Origin: Huiozyma naganishii CBS 8797
Lineage: Eukaryota; Ascomycota; Saccharomycetes; Saccharomycetales; Saccharomycetaceae
Length of the DNA: 64,000 nt
Direction of reading: 5' to 3'
Assembly: GCF_000348985.1 (NCBI RefSeq)
Contig: NC_035928.1
Coordinates: 248,001 to 312,000 of the forward strand
In this document: piece by piece, positions 1-9,475 of the stretch
Layout of the letters: each line of letters starts with the position of its first letter
Position numbering within the stretch: the first letter of the stretch is position 1
The notes under the pieces: generated by a model
The model's input: only the letters and a program-made list of their open reading frames with translations
Told to the model about the DNA's origin: nothing
Databases searched by the model: none
Made by a program: the position numbers and the translations under genes

Positions 1-1596
1 GCATAAATACACATATATGTTTGCAGATAACAATCATGTTGGAATTCCGCAGATGAATACAGAAATGCGGTAAGAAGTAAAATTAGAGACGCTACAATTG
101 AGGTAGTGGTCTCGCCAGCTGTCATTCACGCGTTTTTACCCAGATTCGGTAGTAACGCGTAAAATGAAAGCTAACACAAGCCAAAACATTTCCTCTTTGG
201 TTAGGAATAGCCGAATAGGAAAAGTTTTGTATCGTGGACGAAGTGGTTTATTCATCTCAGAATTAACCATATAAAAGCACACGATATAGCTCGTTTCTCT
301 CGAAGAATTTTAGCAAGATTAATATTTGATTTTATATTTTATTTAGAGGTTTCTTTCTCACTACGGTGAGGGCAAGAATTCCTATAATACAGGTTAAACA
401 ACTACATCCTGAGATGTCTTGGTCCAGAGGAACAACCAACAACAAGCTAAGATCCTTCGAGAGCTTCGATCAAATCAGATATGTCCTCAATCTAATAATT
501 GAGGCCACAGTATTTTTTAATTTCATGATAAAACAAAAGTACAACCGTATGGAATATATTTCTATTAAATGATCAAAGTGCTCCAAGTAAGTCCTAGATA
601 ATTCCAATAAAAAGTATATACAGAGTAGTAAATTTAACACTACGTCTTTAAACAATATACTCTGGGAGGAATTTATGCAGCAAAGCGCCTTTTCTAACGT
701 TTTTTTCAATCTTCGATTAATCTGGCGTTATCTTCCTCAATCACCTAAGGGTAAGCACACTTATAAGTATGTAGATAAACCTGGAAAACGCTCAAAGTTT
801 ACAGTGTTTTGTAAAATGATGTAGAGACTTAACTCATTTTTCAAATAGATTAAAAATTGCTCGATGAACATTGCAGGGACACTAAAAAAGTCGGGAATGT
901 ATTGGCCAAATTATTGTATTTGAGAACGTGGAGTTATCAAAAGGGAAATCCATGTTTGATTACAGTGTTATTTACAAACGAAACGACCATGGATGCATTT
1001 CATAGAAGAGTAAAACAAGAAGTGTTGAATTTTTCAGTGGTTTACGACATGCATTTCTCCATGGAAAACGGGATTACCGGGGGATAATATAACAATAATA
1101 CAAATAAAGATCAAAATCAAAAGAAACAGTTTTGACCAAGAAATGTTTAAAATCTGGAATAGAAGCATACACGTCATAGTTTTAATTAAGAAAACTGATA
1201 CAGAATTTATATATAACAAGCCTATGGAAAGATGTTTGCATCATGTCCCACTGTAAACCATGAAAATAAATTAAGCCTTTTCTGGGGTTGATGTAAAACT
1301 TTAACTAGTACCTGCTTGGATAAAAAATATGCAACTAGGAAACTAGTGTATAAGACTCTATGATGTCTCCGATACCTTTATAATCAATATGTAGCTTACT
1401 TACAAGAGGGAATTACACTAGCTTTATTTCTACATGTGACGTAATAGACAACATGGAGAGGTACAGATATATTTTGGAGAAGATCTTGTAGTAGCCTCGA
1501 TCTATGTGGGGCCTAGACACGGAATTGAAAGTGCAAAAAATATAAAGGTCATATCACCATTAAATACAGTTATCAAATACAGGTCTCTCCAAAATT
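1..1596. other. Gene-poor left end, no confident gene
   Basis: No convincing gene is present. A stretch beginning TGTTGGAAT at 37, with a TATA-like tataaaag near 271, resembles the start of a Ty1/copia-type LTR, but no matching end was found. Two short open stretches stand out: an ATG frame at 675 of about 50 codons, and a frame at about 857-1087 of 76 codons that opens with TTG. A GTATGT at 767 and a CAAATAG ending at 848 lie between them and would mimic an intron, but there is no TACTAAC branch site. Neither peptide resembles a family I know. They could be relics of a decayed gene or chance frames. Confidence 0.4.
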
Positions 1597-1879
1597 TGTA
1601 ACACTGAACTCACACAGTTCTCAATTACAAGCTCAGGCAATGTTTACACACAACACAACACAAGTGCTCGAAGGATTTTACATCTTGGGGATGCACATAT
1701 CCAAGTCAATGAGGTCTGATCCAACTTCAACAATTATTAAACAAAGGCCACCGATTTCAATTATTGAATTCCGTGTCTTTTCCTATATATCATATCTTTT
1801 TGTATGTCTCTTACATAGAACAAGATACACAAAATTGTTCACTGTTGAACTCTTATAACCCTTAAAGTGTACAAGAGCA
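1597..1879 (+). mobile_element. Degenerate solo LTR, copy A
   Basis: This stretch starts TGTAACACTGAACTCACACAG and shares several blocks in order with the next copy: the opening block, a middle block with core GTCTGATCCA followed by CAATTATTA and AAAGGCCA, and a late block TGTTGAACTCTT at 1843. The ends (TG...CA) are estimated. It looks like a long terminal repeat of a Ty-type retrotransposon, shorter than copy B by about 120 bases, probably through internal deletion. No open frame of a retrotransposon lies between the two copies. Orientation is assumed from the TG start and the position of the TATA-like box. Confidence 0.55.
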
Positions 1880-1944
1880 TGCCTTAGTTTATTCAATATG
1901 GCACACTGAAAAAATATTTTAATAAAAGGCTAAAACATTTTTTC

Positions 1945-2349
1945 TGTAACATGGAACTCACACAGTTTTAATCACAAGACACAGCTCTCATCACGAACTC
2001 ACACAGTTCTCAGTTATGACAACAACTCTCTTATACGAGACACAAACAATAAGCCCCCTTCCACAAGGCAACCCTTAGCGACAAACAACCGTTACTATGC
2101 ATTACGCAATACGCACTGTGCAACATGCACTAATAAATACTCACACAATATACATATAACGAACGGACAGACCCAAGTTAATGCAGTCTGATCCAGCTTT
2201 ACCAATTATTATATAAAGGCCACAGATTCCCGTCCTTGAAATCCTCGTCTCACTTCCTTTATATATCCTCCTTCTATATATTCCTTATATAGAGGGGAAA
2301 CAATTGATCACTGTTGAACTCTTGAATACCTTAGAGCTTACTCAAAACA
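1945..2349 (+). mobile_element. Degenerate solo LTR, copy B
   Basis: This second copy is in direct orientation. It starts TGTAACATGGAACTCACACAG, repeats part of that opening block at about 1994, carries a TATA-like tatataaaggcc near 2211, and contains TGTTGAACTCTTGAATACC at 2312. It ends about 45 bases before the tRNA-Val gene, a usual landing zone for yeast Ty elements that target polymerase III genes. The copies have diverged, so this is an old insertion. The family (Ty1-like or Ty3-like) cannot be decided from the LTR alone. Confidence 0.6.
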
Positions 2350-2393
2350 TTAATTATCATTGATACCATCTTACAATTTTTTCAGAAATAAAT

Positions 2394-2467
2394 GGTTTCG
2401 TGGTCTAGTCGGTTATGGCATCTGCTTAACACGCAGAACGTCCCCAGTTCGATCCTGGGCGAAATCA
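2394..2467 (+). tRNA. tRNA-Val (anticodon AAC)
   Basis: The 74-base sequence folds as a full cloverleaf. The acceptor arm GGTTTCG pairs with CGAAATC (one G-T pair) and the discriminator base is A. The anticodon loop TTAACAC is closed by CTGC/GCAG and reads AAC, for valine. The internal promoter is visible: A box TGGTCTAGTCGG at 2401-2412 and B box GTTCGATCC at 2447-2455. A T6 run at 2471-2476 is the polymerase III terminator. No intron is present. As I recall it, the sequence is the same as the S. cerevisiae tRNA-Val(AAC). Confidence 0.97.
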
Positions 2468-3499
2468 TTATTTTTTCAAAATTTTTTTTGCTACTATACT
2501 ACCCGTTAGGGCTATTACTGTAGCTATAGTGTTGAGCGTCAAGTGAAGCTTCGTAAAGAGTGACATAAAAGTCTTCACTAGACGCAGGTTGTGATTACTT
2601 CTGAACCGCGCGTATAGAAAGAGAGACTAGTGTGCTAGTCTCTCGTAGATGAGCTGTTATGTAGAAGGTAAGAAGAATGACAGATTATTGTAAGAAAATA
2701 TGAGTACACTGAGCCCAGAAGAAAAGAGAGACAAGTACATGACGTACCTGGTTCAACATATAGTATGCTCCTGAGCTGGCTACTTTCTTTAAGAGCTCGA
2801 CTGTAAGATTAAAGCATGGATTAATAGGGAACAATTTGTCGCTGATAATAATACCCACCAAAAAAAAGGAGTTGTGTTTGGTGAGGGGAATGCTCCTATT
2901 CGAATGCAGTAAGCCGCTCCTCTGAACATGTGAAACAGAGACATGATATCAATTGTGGATGTTCCCCGCTTACCTCAAGTCTCGCATTATTCGGTAATAC
3001 AATGCTGATACTGTTTCTGGCCCGCCAGCTCGAAAGAAAAATACGAACAATTGAAAAAAAAAGAGATAACTACGAGTTACTGAAATTCGGATTTAAGAAA
3101 AACCAATAGCAATAGGGTGTCGTATGGTGGCTTTGCATATAACAATAAGTGAGCTCCTGTCATTGTTATCGGTCAAGTGCGGGGCGTTAGACTATACAAC
3201 TGTTGAATTTTCTTAGCTTGCGACAGTTTACACCCATTTGGGGGTGTTAAAAAATTCACATTCTGAAGTATATCGGCGTTAACCCCCACTCAAAATGGCA
3301 AACACCTACCTATTCGGGTTTTTCAGATACGGGAGGGTACTACAGGCAACCTTACCAAATGTTTTTCGCTGGCTCATCCGTCAACAATGCATGGTTACTA
3401 AAATTTACGTATCTTTCCTATGTAGTACTATATCTGGAACGATATTTGCCTTAGCGTTCTTGACAACCCCCCCACTACAGGCGACTGCACTTCATTGTG
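2468..3499. other. Spacer between tRNA-Val and CMR3-like gene
   Basis: About 1 kb without a recognised gene. It contains a perfect 10-bp hairpin at 2621-2644, and a 24-codon ATG frame at 2700-2774 whose peptide (MSTLSPEEKRDKYMTYL...) looks protein-like but is not recognised. The right part is the 3' flank of the leftward CMR3-like gene. The open frame at 3295-3558 on the plus strand overlaps that gene and is not supported. Confidence 0.4.
2621..2644. other. Perfect inverted repeat / hairpin
   Basis: GAGAGACTAG, a 4-base loop TGTG, then CTAGTCTCTC: a 10-bp perfect stem lying between the tRNA-Val gene and the zinc-finger gene. No function can be assigned. A structured RNA, a footprint of a transposition event, or chance are all possible. 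Confidence 0.6.
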
Positions 3500-5059
3500 T
3501 TAGGACTTCTGAAGTTGCCTTTGCTCCAATTTTCTCTTGTGACTTTTCAAATGTCTGAACATGTTACTCTTCACGTTGAAGGACTTGTTGCAGCCCTCCC
3601 ATGGGCATTTGAACGGGGTGTCGCCCGTGTGTATCATGTAGTGTGTCTTCAAAGTAGACGGTCTCGAACAGATCTTACCGCAAACAGGACACTGTTTTCT
3701 CAGTTTTGTAGCCAGTGTTAGGTTCGATTGGATCTTTGCTGGAGTAGGGATATTCGGATCGAAGACTGATGGATTCACATTGGAAGTCTGTACGTTGACA
3801 GGACTGTATGTGTTTCTGTATGCATTAGAGTTAGGCATCATTTGCATTGCTCCGCCCATTCCACTGGGTTGTAGATTCGGGCTGTGGTCGGCCGTTGATC
3901 CACACCCAATATTCTGTTGCTGAGGTGGCGCCATTGACAACTGGTTTTGAGGGTTGCCATTGGGCATCTGTTGCATTGACTGCCCCTGTGGTAGAAGTGG
4001 ACCAGTCGCGTAGACAAACGGAGCTCCGTTGGGAGCGTACTGCATTTGCTCCGGATTCGAGTAATTTGTAAATTGCTGTTGCAATATATGGTGCTGCTGC
4101 TGTCGCTGCTGTTGTGAGACTACTCTTTGCTGTGCAGACAAATTGGAAGCAGCAGGATCCGTATACACGTAGTAGAACCCTTGCTGCTCTTGTGGTTGCC
4201 GTTGTTGTAGCGGACCCGATGGTTGTTCTCTGGGTAGTAGGCCCATCTGTCCAGGACTTGACAGAGGCGTACCCATTGGTGATGGTATAGAACCCTGTAC
4301 CATATTGGCATTGTTGCCGTTAAGTGATCTGTCAGTGTCACTGGCATTGTTCATTGGGGGCATATAGTAGTTTAGTGGTGCAATGTGCGGATATTTTTCT
4401 CCATTGTAGTACGGTTGTTGTTGCTGTTGTTGTGATGCAGTTGTATAAATGTAAGATTGTTGCTGCTGCTGCTGCTGTTGCTGTAATGATTGGTGCATGT
4501 CTTGACGAGACCAAGATGGTGCAGCTGACAATGCAGGCGTGATCATAAGATTCGAATCACCTCCATAAGGATGTACACTGGTATTAGTATTATAGCTAGT
4601 CGTTGGTCTAAATGACGTGGAACCGTATGATGCACTAGCAGAAACATTTGGGGAGGACCCATTGAAAGTCTTCGAGTCAGTCGCATTAAGAAGAGTACTG
4701 CTACTGATTGAGCGGGTTGTATTCGACGCTGCACTGCTGTCTGATTTTCTCCTGCCTGCCTTTGTCTCCATGCTGTTTGTATTCGTCGAATCATCGTTTA
4801 TCAACGACGATATTGGTGGCAGGATAATGTGTTCTTTATCACTCCCTTTCGTGCCCTTGGCCATTTTGTTAATCTTCTGACCTGCAAGCTTGGATCTTGG
4901 AACTTTTTTAGCATTGTCTTTAATGATAGTGAACCGCGATGCTGACGATGTGCTGTTGTGTTTACCCATTATTTGATTCAGTGGAGAGGATAAAGATGAA
5001 ACTGGCGGGACACTCTTAGTCAGATTATTTTGTTGGTGGTATTGGATAACCGTATTCAT
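3500..5059 (-). CDS. CMR3: C2H2 zinc-finger transcription factor, CMR3/YPR015C-like
   Basis: This 519-residue protein is probably a nuclear DNA-binding regulator. Two C2H2 zinc fingers lie at the extreme C-terminus (about residues 457-477 and 485-507), with the core CPVCGKICSRPSTLKTHY and a second finger of the CxxxxC type. This closely resembles the finger pair of S. cerevisiae Cmr3 (YPR013C) and YPR015C. The rest is low-complexity: serine/threonine-rich in the first third, then several glutamine runs (around residues 192-200, 210-215 and 290-350), as in many yeast activators. It is much longer than Cmr3 (about 317 residues), mostly through this region. Its place next to RLF2-MCM4-ATP20 matches the S. 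cerevisiae YPR013C-YPR020W order and supports the assignment. CMR3 and YPR015C are tandem relatives in S. cerevisiae, so which is the direct counterpart is unclear. Target genes are unknown. Confidence 0.8.
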   Translation of the reverse strand: MNTVIQYHQQNNLTKSVPPVSSLSSPLNQIMGKHNSTSSASRFTIIKDNAKKVPRSKLAGQKINKMAKGTKGSDKEHIILPPISSLINDDSTNTNSMETKAGRRKSDSSAASNTTRSISSSTLLNATDSKTFNGSSPNVSASASYGSTSFRPTTSYNTNTSVHPYGGDSNLMITPALSAAPSWSRQDMHQSLQQQQQQQQQSYIYTTASQQQQQQPYYNGEKYPHIAPLNYYMPPMNNASDTDRSLNGNNANMVQGSIPSPMGTPLSSPGQMGLLPREQPSGPLQQRQPQEQQGFYYVYTDPAASNLSAQQRVVSQQQRQQQHHILQQQFTNYSNPEQMQYAPNGAPFVYATGPLLPQGQSMQQMPNGNPQNQLSMAPPQQQNIGCGSTADHSPNLQPSGMGGAMQMMPNSNAYRNTYSPVNVQTSNVNPSVFDPNIPTPAKIQSNLTLATKLRKQCPVCGKICSRPSTLKTHYMIHTGDTPFKCPWEGCNKSFNVKSNMFRHLKSHKRKLEQRQLQKS

Positions 5060-5260
5060 TTCTTTGGCTCCCTTTCCCTACAAAGAAATAAAATAGTCTA
5101 TGTGAAAGCTATTTTGGAATTAAGATCTGCACCGAGAAAGATAGAAGGTACCGACCGTAATAGAGAAAGGTGGAAAGAGAAACCAGCGTGAAGCGGAAGT
5201 GAAAGAAAAAAAAAGGATTAGTTTGGTGATGCGAATATTGCACGTCCGCGCACATACAAG

Positions 5261-5292
<32 letters not shown>

Positions 5293-5293
5293 C
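5261..5293. repeat. (CA)n/(TA)n microsatellite
   Basis: A run of CA dinucleotides passes directly into a run of TA dinucleotides, about 200 bases upstream of the leftward CMR3-like start codon. Such tracts vary in length between strains and can exclude nucleosomes. Confidence 0.9.
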
Positions 5294-7235
5294 ACAAGCA
5301 GAGAGCTGTAGGGAATGACTACTCAGAAATCTGTGAGATTACGAAATGGAAAGGAAAAAAAAGAGTGAAAAGGGAAAAGGACAGCTCTCGACGACAGCAA
5401 CAACGCACAATGGAGCGAACTACGAACTACCACGCTACCGCATCCCAATCTTGTTCTGCTGCACAGACAATGCCCGGGAGGTAACAATGCTTTGAAAACT
5501 GATCATCCTGTTTTCCTGATACTGGAGAGAATAAGAAAATATGATTAGAGAATGGAAATAGCTGCTTTCGCGTAGGAAACTCCTCTTTCGTCTCCAACAC
5601 ATTCCGAGGCCGTACGGCCGTCTCTGGGAATCTCGGAAGGATACCCGCCTCCCTCCCCCGCAAACAATAGGCCGCGGAAGAACACAGCACGAGGGTCCCA
5701 AAAAAGAAAGCTGCCCAGCGGAATCCCGCTCCTGCCCCTATTCCGCACAAAAGGCGCCGCAGGGGGCCGTCCCTGCTTTGCTCCCTCCGTCCAGGAAATG
5801 ATGTTCCAGATTTGAGGAAAACCGGGCGGAAACTTTGACGGGAAAAAAAAGCCAAATCCGTGCCTTCTTTCTTTACATCACCGTTTCTTTCCTTTTTTCG
5901 TAAGTGGAATGGGGTGGCGTGGGGTGAAGGTGGGGGTGTGTGAGTGTTGTTTGTCTGTTGCTACCGCCATGCCGTGGTACTGGGGTTTCCCACTGCGTTT
6001 CCTTTTGCTATAGCCGAAAAGAGACATTTTCGGTTTTCTTTCCACCGTCCTTTCTCCCCCAACGGATGAGATCCTCTATCGAGCAACACTCAGCCGTGCC
6101 GTGCTTTCTTTTTTCTCTTTCTTGCTCCCTCGTTCCTGCTGGCAAGCAAACGTAAGGGAAGTTGATTACTGCACTCCTAAACTAGTTTGGAATCTGCATG
6201 GTGAGGGCATGCTTTGCATATATAGTTTATTATTATCAAGGAGTTTGTCATCTTTTACTCCTTTGACCGTTATCATGGCCAAAACAAGCAGGCTCACAAA
6301 ATTCTGATAGGGTCCGTCCTCACCCCCCACCCCTTTTTCTAACTCCATGCAAAGAACGCAAGTGCAAAGATAACAGCAATTGTTGCATTTCCTCTCGTCC
6401 GGTATGGTCACGGTTAACCACAATGTAAATACATCGCTCTCTGGTCGCTGCGAAAACAAGAAACAGTGAGAGAGAGGGAATGTTTACAGGGAGAACAGAC
6501 GTACGGCGGTACTTTACCCACTTGCTCGGTGTGTGCCGGAACGACTCAAAGCTTAATCTCTGACCTTCCCGCGCGATCCCCCTGTTTGATGCGTTTCACC
6601 CTCGGCCTTTAACGGAGAGGCAACCCCGATTCCTCGGAAACGAAACGGACGACGGACCAAAACAAAAACTGCTCGAGGGAAACTACCCAAAGAGGAAGTG
6701 ACTTGCCTGGCATTTCTGCTTAACAAACATTTTTTTTGTTACTAAGTTTTTACGTAATACGCTACGGGCTCTCTGCTGGCGCAACTCGCTGCGCTTAGAG
6801 GGGAGCAATGGGCGGCTCCCCAATCCCTCGGTAGATCCAGTTTTTGTAAAGGGGACGGCATAGCAGAGAATCAATTTTCACTCATATACAGCATGATGGG
6901 TTTACCCCCCCCCCATTCTGGCTTTCATGAAATAGTATCCTCCGTTACCGGCAGATCAAAATGGGAAGAAGGGTTTCTGTAAACGAGAATTACTAAAACG
7001 GTTCGTAGTGCAGTAACCTAATTTTTTGGATTTGATTTGCGAATCTCACGGATCACATTCACCCGTTTGAGATAGCTCTACGAATTTCCCTTGAATACCC
7101 ATTTCGGGTACCATATCGTATACACTTCGTACCCTCGATACAGTCTTGCAACATACCCGCACGTAGGACGGTCAATTTCACTATAACAGGTCGGGTCCGC
7201 TCAGCATAGACTTCTGCAGTGGAAACCGGGAGGAG

Positions 7236-7241
7236 ACGCGT
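7236..7241 (+). promoter_or_regulatory. MCB element (ACGCGT) upstream of RLF2
   Basis: An exact ACGCGT, the MluI cell-cycle box read by MBF (Mbp1-Swi6) at G1/S, lies 163 bases before the chosen RLF2 start. A role in S-phase expression of a replication-coupled histone chaperone would make sense, but one site alone is weak evidence. Confidence 0.5.
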
Positions 7242-7403
7242 AAAAAAAAAACGCCATTTTTTTTTTTGGCGAAATTTTATGATCTGTCAAAAGGAAGAAA
7301 ACAGCATGAGTTGAGTAAGCCTCATCTTGACCAAATCGCGTTCAATTTTGTTTGCCGCTACTGCAAAACGGATACAAAATATCAGAGACTTGATCGCGGT
7401 AAT

Positions 7404-9227
7404 ATGAAGACGGGAGAAAAAGGGAAACCGTCAAAGAGTAAAGGGATTTTATCGTTCTTTCAAAACGTCTCTTCAAGTACTAAGTTGAAGACCAATAAGG
7501 TGAAAAGTGCACACTGTGCAGAGAGATGTACACCGGAATATAATGTCGTTGACTTGGAGGAAAACAGTGACGATTCCCTCAGGGAGATTAAGAGAACAGA
7601 TACAGCGGAGGAAGTGAAGAAAGAGCCTGTGGAAGAATTGAGTTCACGCGCCATTGAAGTGGGAAATGTTGATGTCAAAGATGGCGAGGGTGTTGACGAA
7701 ACAGGTACTCAGGAAAATGTGGCTGATGAGAAGCCCGTGGACGAAACAAAGAGAATGAAGGCATTGGAGAAAGAGAATGATAAAAGGAAACGCGAGGAAG
7801 CTAAAAAACTGAAAGCAGAGGAGAAATTGAGAATTAAGCGGGAAGCAGAGGAGCAACAGCTCAAAATTAAGAGAGAGAAGGAGGCAGAAAGAATTAGGTT
7901 GAAGCAACAGAGGGAGGAAGAAAAGTTAAAGTTAAAACAACAAAAGGAGGAGGAAAGACTGAAGTTGAAGAAACAGAGAGAGGAGGAAAAGCTCAAGCTC
8001 AAACAGCAAAAGGAGGAAGAGAAACAGAAGAGAGAGGCTGAAAAACAAAGAAAGGAAGAGCAAAGAAAGGAGAAAGAACTGGCTAGGGAAAGGGCTCAGT
8101 CTAGAATTGGTAGCTTTTTCGAGAAAGTACGAGACTCTTCTTCGGCCAAACACGAAAAATCCGATTACGAGAAATATTTCCTCCCATTTTTCGCTAGGTA
8201 CCATGTAAGAATGCCCACATGCGCTGCGATATCGACCCTGAACGCACACGAACTGGATAGCCTTTTATCTCCTAAAATTGATCAGAATGATGACCACCAA
8301 CTCATGGAATGGTTGGAATCAAAGCGTACAAAAAGAGGTCACCCGATCAAATACAAAGCTGTCTCCTTACTTCAACAAATGACCTCCAAGGAAAAAACTG
8401 ACGAGGAACTACAACAGCTGTTGAACTTAATCCCTCAGAAATTCATCAAGTTCTACGAGAATGTTCGCCCGCCATTCGTCGGGACTTACTCAAAGGACGT
8501 GGTTTTACCTGTGAACAACCCATGCAGTAAAGAGAATACAGGTTATAACTACGATTATGATACTGACTTGGAATGGGTTAATGAAGAGGCGGAAGACGGC
8601 GACTCAGCAGATGTGGAGAATTTGGAAAGTGGAGAAGACGATGATGACGAAGACGAGGAAGACGATGATGAAAGTGAAAACGAGTTCGATGGGTTTTTGG
8701 ATCAAGAGGATACGTCTGGCCAGAGTTCGAAAAAGAAGTTTATTGGGCCGCTGATACCAACGATTCATTTGCTTTCGCAAAGAGATGAACTACATGAGGA
8801 AGCGGATCGGGGCTATTTTGATGATGTCGCGGTCCAATATCTCATAGCAACCATGCCATTTCCTATAAACCCATTGCAGAGCGTCAGTCGAGCTGCCAAT
8901 GGTTGCACCAAGAGGGCGTTGGAGGAAGGTGACGGTCTGCCACTTGGAGAGGCAAGTAACCTCGCAGAAGCAAAGAAACCAAAAAGCTTGATAACTACAC
9001 AAGCGGACCTCCTTATGCTGTTCAATGAAGTCAATGAGAGCACTTTTTCATTGAGTACAGTCACGGAAATTGCCCAGAAACGTTTGTCTAGCTACAGCAA
9101 GCAGACGATAAAAAACACGGTGAAGGAGTACGCCATCCGATCTAGCGGTAAAAGCGACGGAGACAGGAAATGGCAAATCAAAGATATCGCTCATTGGGAA
9201 CAATTAAAGCAAGTAAATGGAGCTTAG
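7404..9227 (+). CDS. RLF2: Chromatin assembly factor CAF-1 large subunit
   Basis: This 607-residue protein is the largest subunit of CAF-1, which deposits H3-H4 behind replication forks (S. cerevisiae Rlf2/Cac1 is of about the same size). The frame is open upstream to a TTG at 7266, but ATG 7404 gives an N-terminus that aligns with Cac1, including the KGILSFFQN element, so that start was chosen. A very charged K/E/R helix (about residues 115-230) is the family's DNA-binding KER region. A canonical PCNA-binding PIP box QSRIGSFF sits at 232-239. An acidic stretch (about 411-428, runs of D/E) is the histone-binding ED region, and the C-terminal winged-helix domain ends the protein. It is followed 248 bases later by MCM4 on the same strand, as in S. 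cerevisiae. Confidence 0.96.
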   Translation: MKTGEKGKPSKSKGILSFFQNVSSSTKLKTNKVKSAHCAERCTPEYNVVDLEENSDDSLREIKRTDTAEEVKKEPVEELSSRAIEVGNVDVKDGEGVDETGTQENVADEKPVDETKRMKALEKENDKRKREEAKKLKAEEKLRIKREAEEQQLKIKREKEAERIRLKQQREEEKLKLKQQKEEERLKLKKQREEEKLKLKQQKEEEKQKREAEKQRKEEQRKEKELARERAQSRIGSFFEKVRDSSSAKHEKSDYEKYFLPFFARYHVRMPTCAAISTLNAHELDSLLSPKIDQNDDHQLMEWLESKRTKRGHPIKYKAVSLLQQMTSKEKTDEELQQLLNLIPQKFIKFYENVRPPFVGTYSKDVVLPVNNPCSKENTGYNYDYDTDLEWVNEEAEDGDSADVENLESGEDDDDEDEEDDDESENEFDGFLDQEDTSGQSSKKKFIGPLIPTIHLLSQRDELHEEADRGYFDDVAVQYLIATMPFPINPLQSVSRAANGCTKRALEEGDGLPLGEASNLAEAKKPKSLITTQADLLMLFNEVNESTFSLSTVTEIAQKRLSSYSKQTIKNTVKEYAIRSSGKSDGDRKWQIKDIAHWEQLKQVNGA

Positions 9228-9313
9228 CATGCATCTAGTGAGCGAACCACTACGTCTGGAGGTTTATGCTTCTAAATACCGCCCTATATACACTGCGTAG
9301 CGGTCATTAGTGC

Positions 9314-9329
9314 TTTCCCGAATAGGAAA
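9314..9329 (+). promoter_or_regulatory. Early cell cycle box (ECB, Mcm1 site) upstream of MCM4
   Basis: The sequence TTTCCCGAATAGGAAA matches the ECB consensus (TTtCCCnnTnAGGAAA) at all but one fixed position. It lies 147 bases before the MCM4 ATG, the usual place. ECBs bind Mcm1 with Yox1/Yhp1 and restrict transcription of MCM genes to the M/G1 boundary. Confidence 0.8.
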
Positions 9330-9475
9330 TAAAATTGGACAACGAAATCTCGAAATGTTGAAAATATTTCCAGAAGAAAGAAACACGATCAAGAGCATCA
9401 TTTTAATGGTGCGACAGCAGCGACTACCAACAGTTCTGCTACCGGAGTCGACAAATTTCGAACACCAATTCCACA

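Larger units (their letters stand above)
5060..7403. other. Divergent CMR3-like/RLF2 intergenic region
   Basis: About 2.3 kb between two divergent genes. It holds a CA/TA microsatellite, long purine and pyrimidine runs and G-rich stretches near 5910-5945, and several AGGGG/CCCCT cores of the type bound by stress regulators. Leftward open frames such as 5427-5855 look like chance reading of a long promoter and show no domain. TIF6 and DSS4 lie between these neighbours in S. cerevisiae; no trace of either was recognised. Confidence 0.5.

Noticed and set aside
3295..3558. Plus-strand frame at the 3' end of the CMR3-like gene
   Set aside because: It overlaps the zinc-finger coding region in antisense and has no independent support.
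5427..5855. 142-codon minus-strand open frame upstream of the CMR3-like gene
   Set aside because: It overlaps two other frames of similar quality, has no recognisable domain, and lies in a long promoter rich in G and C runs. It is most likely chance.
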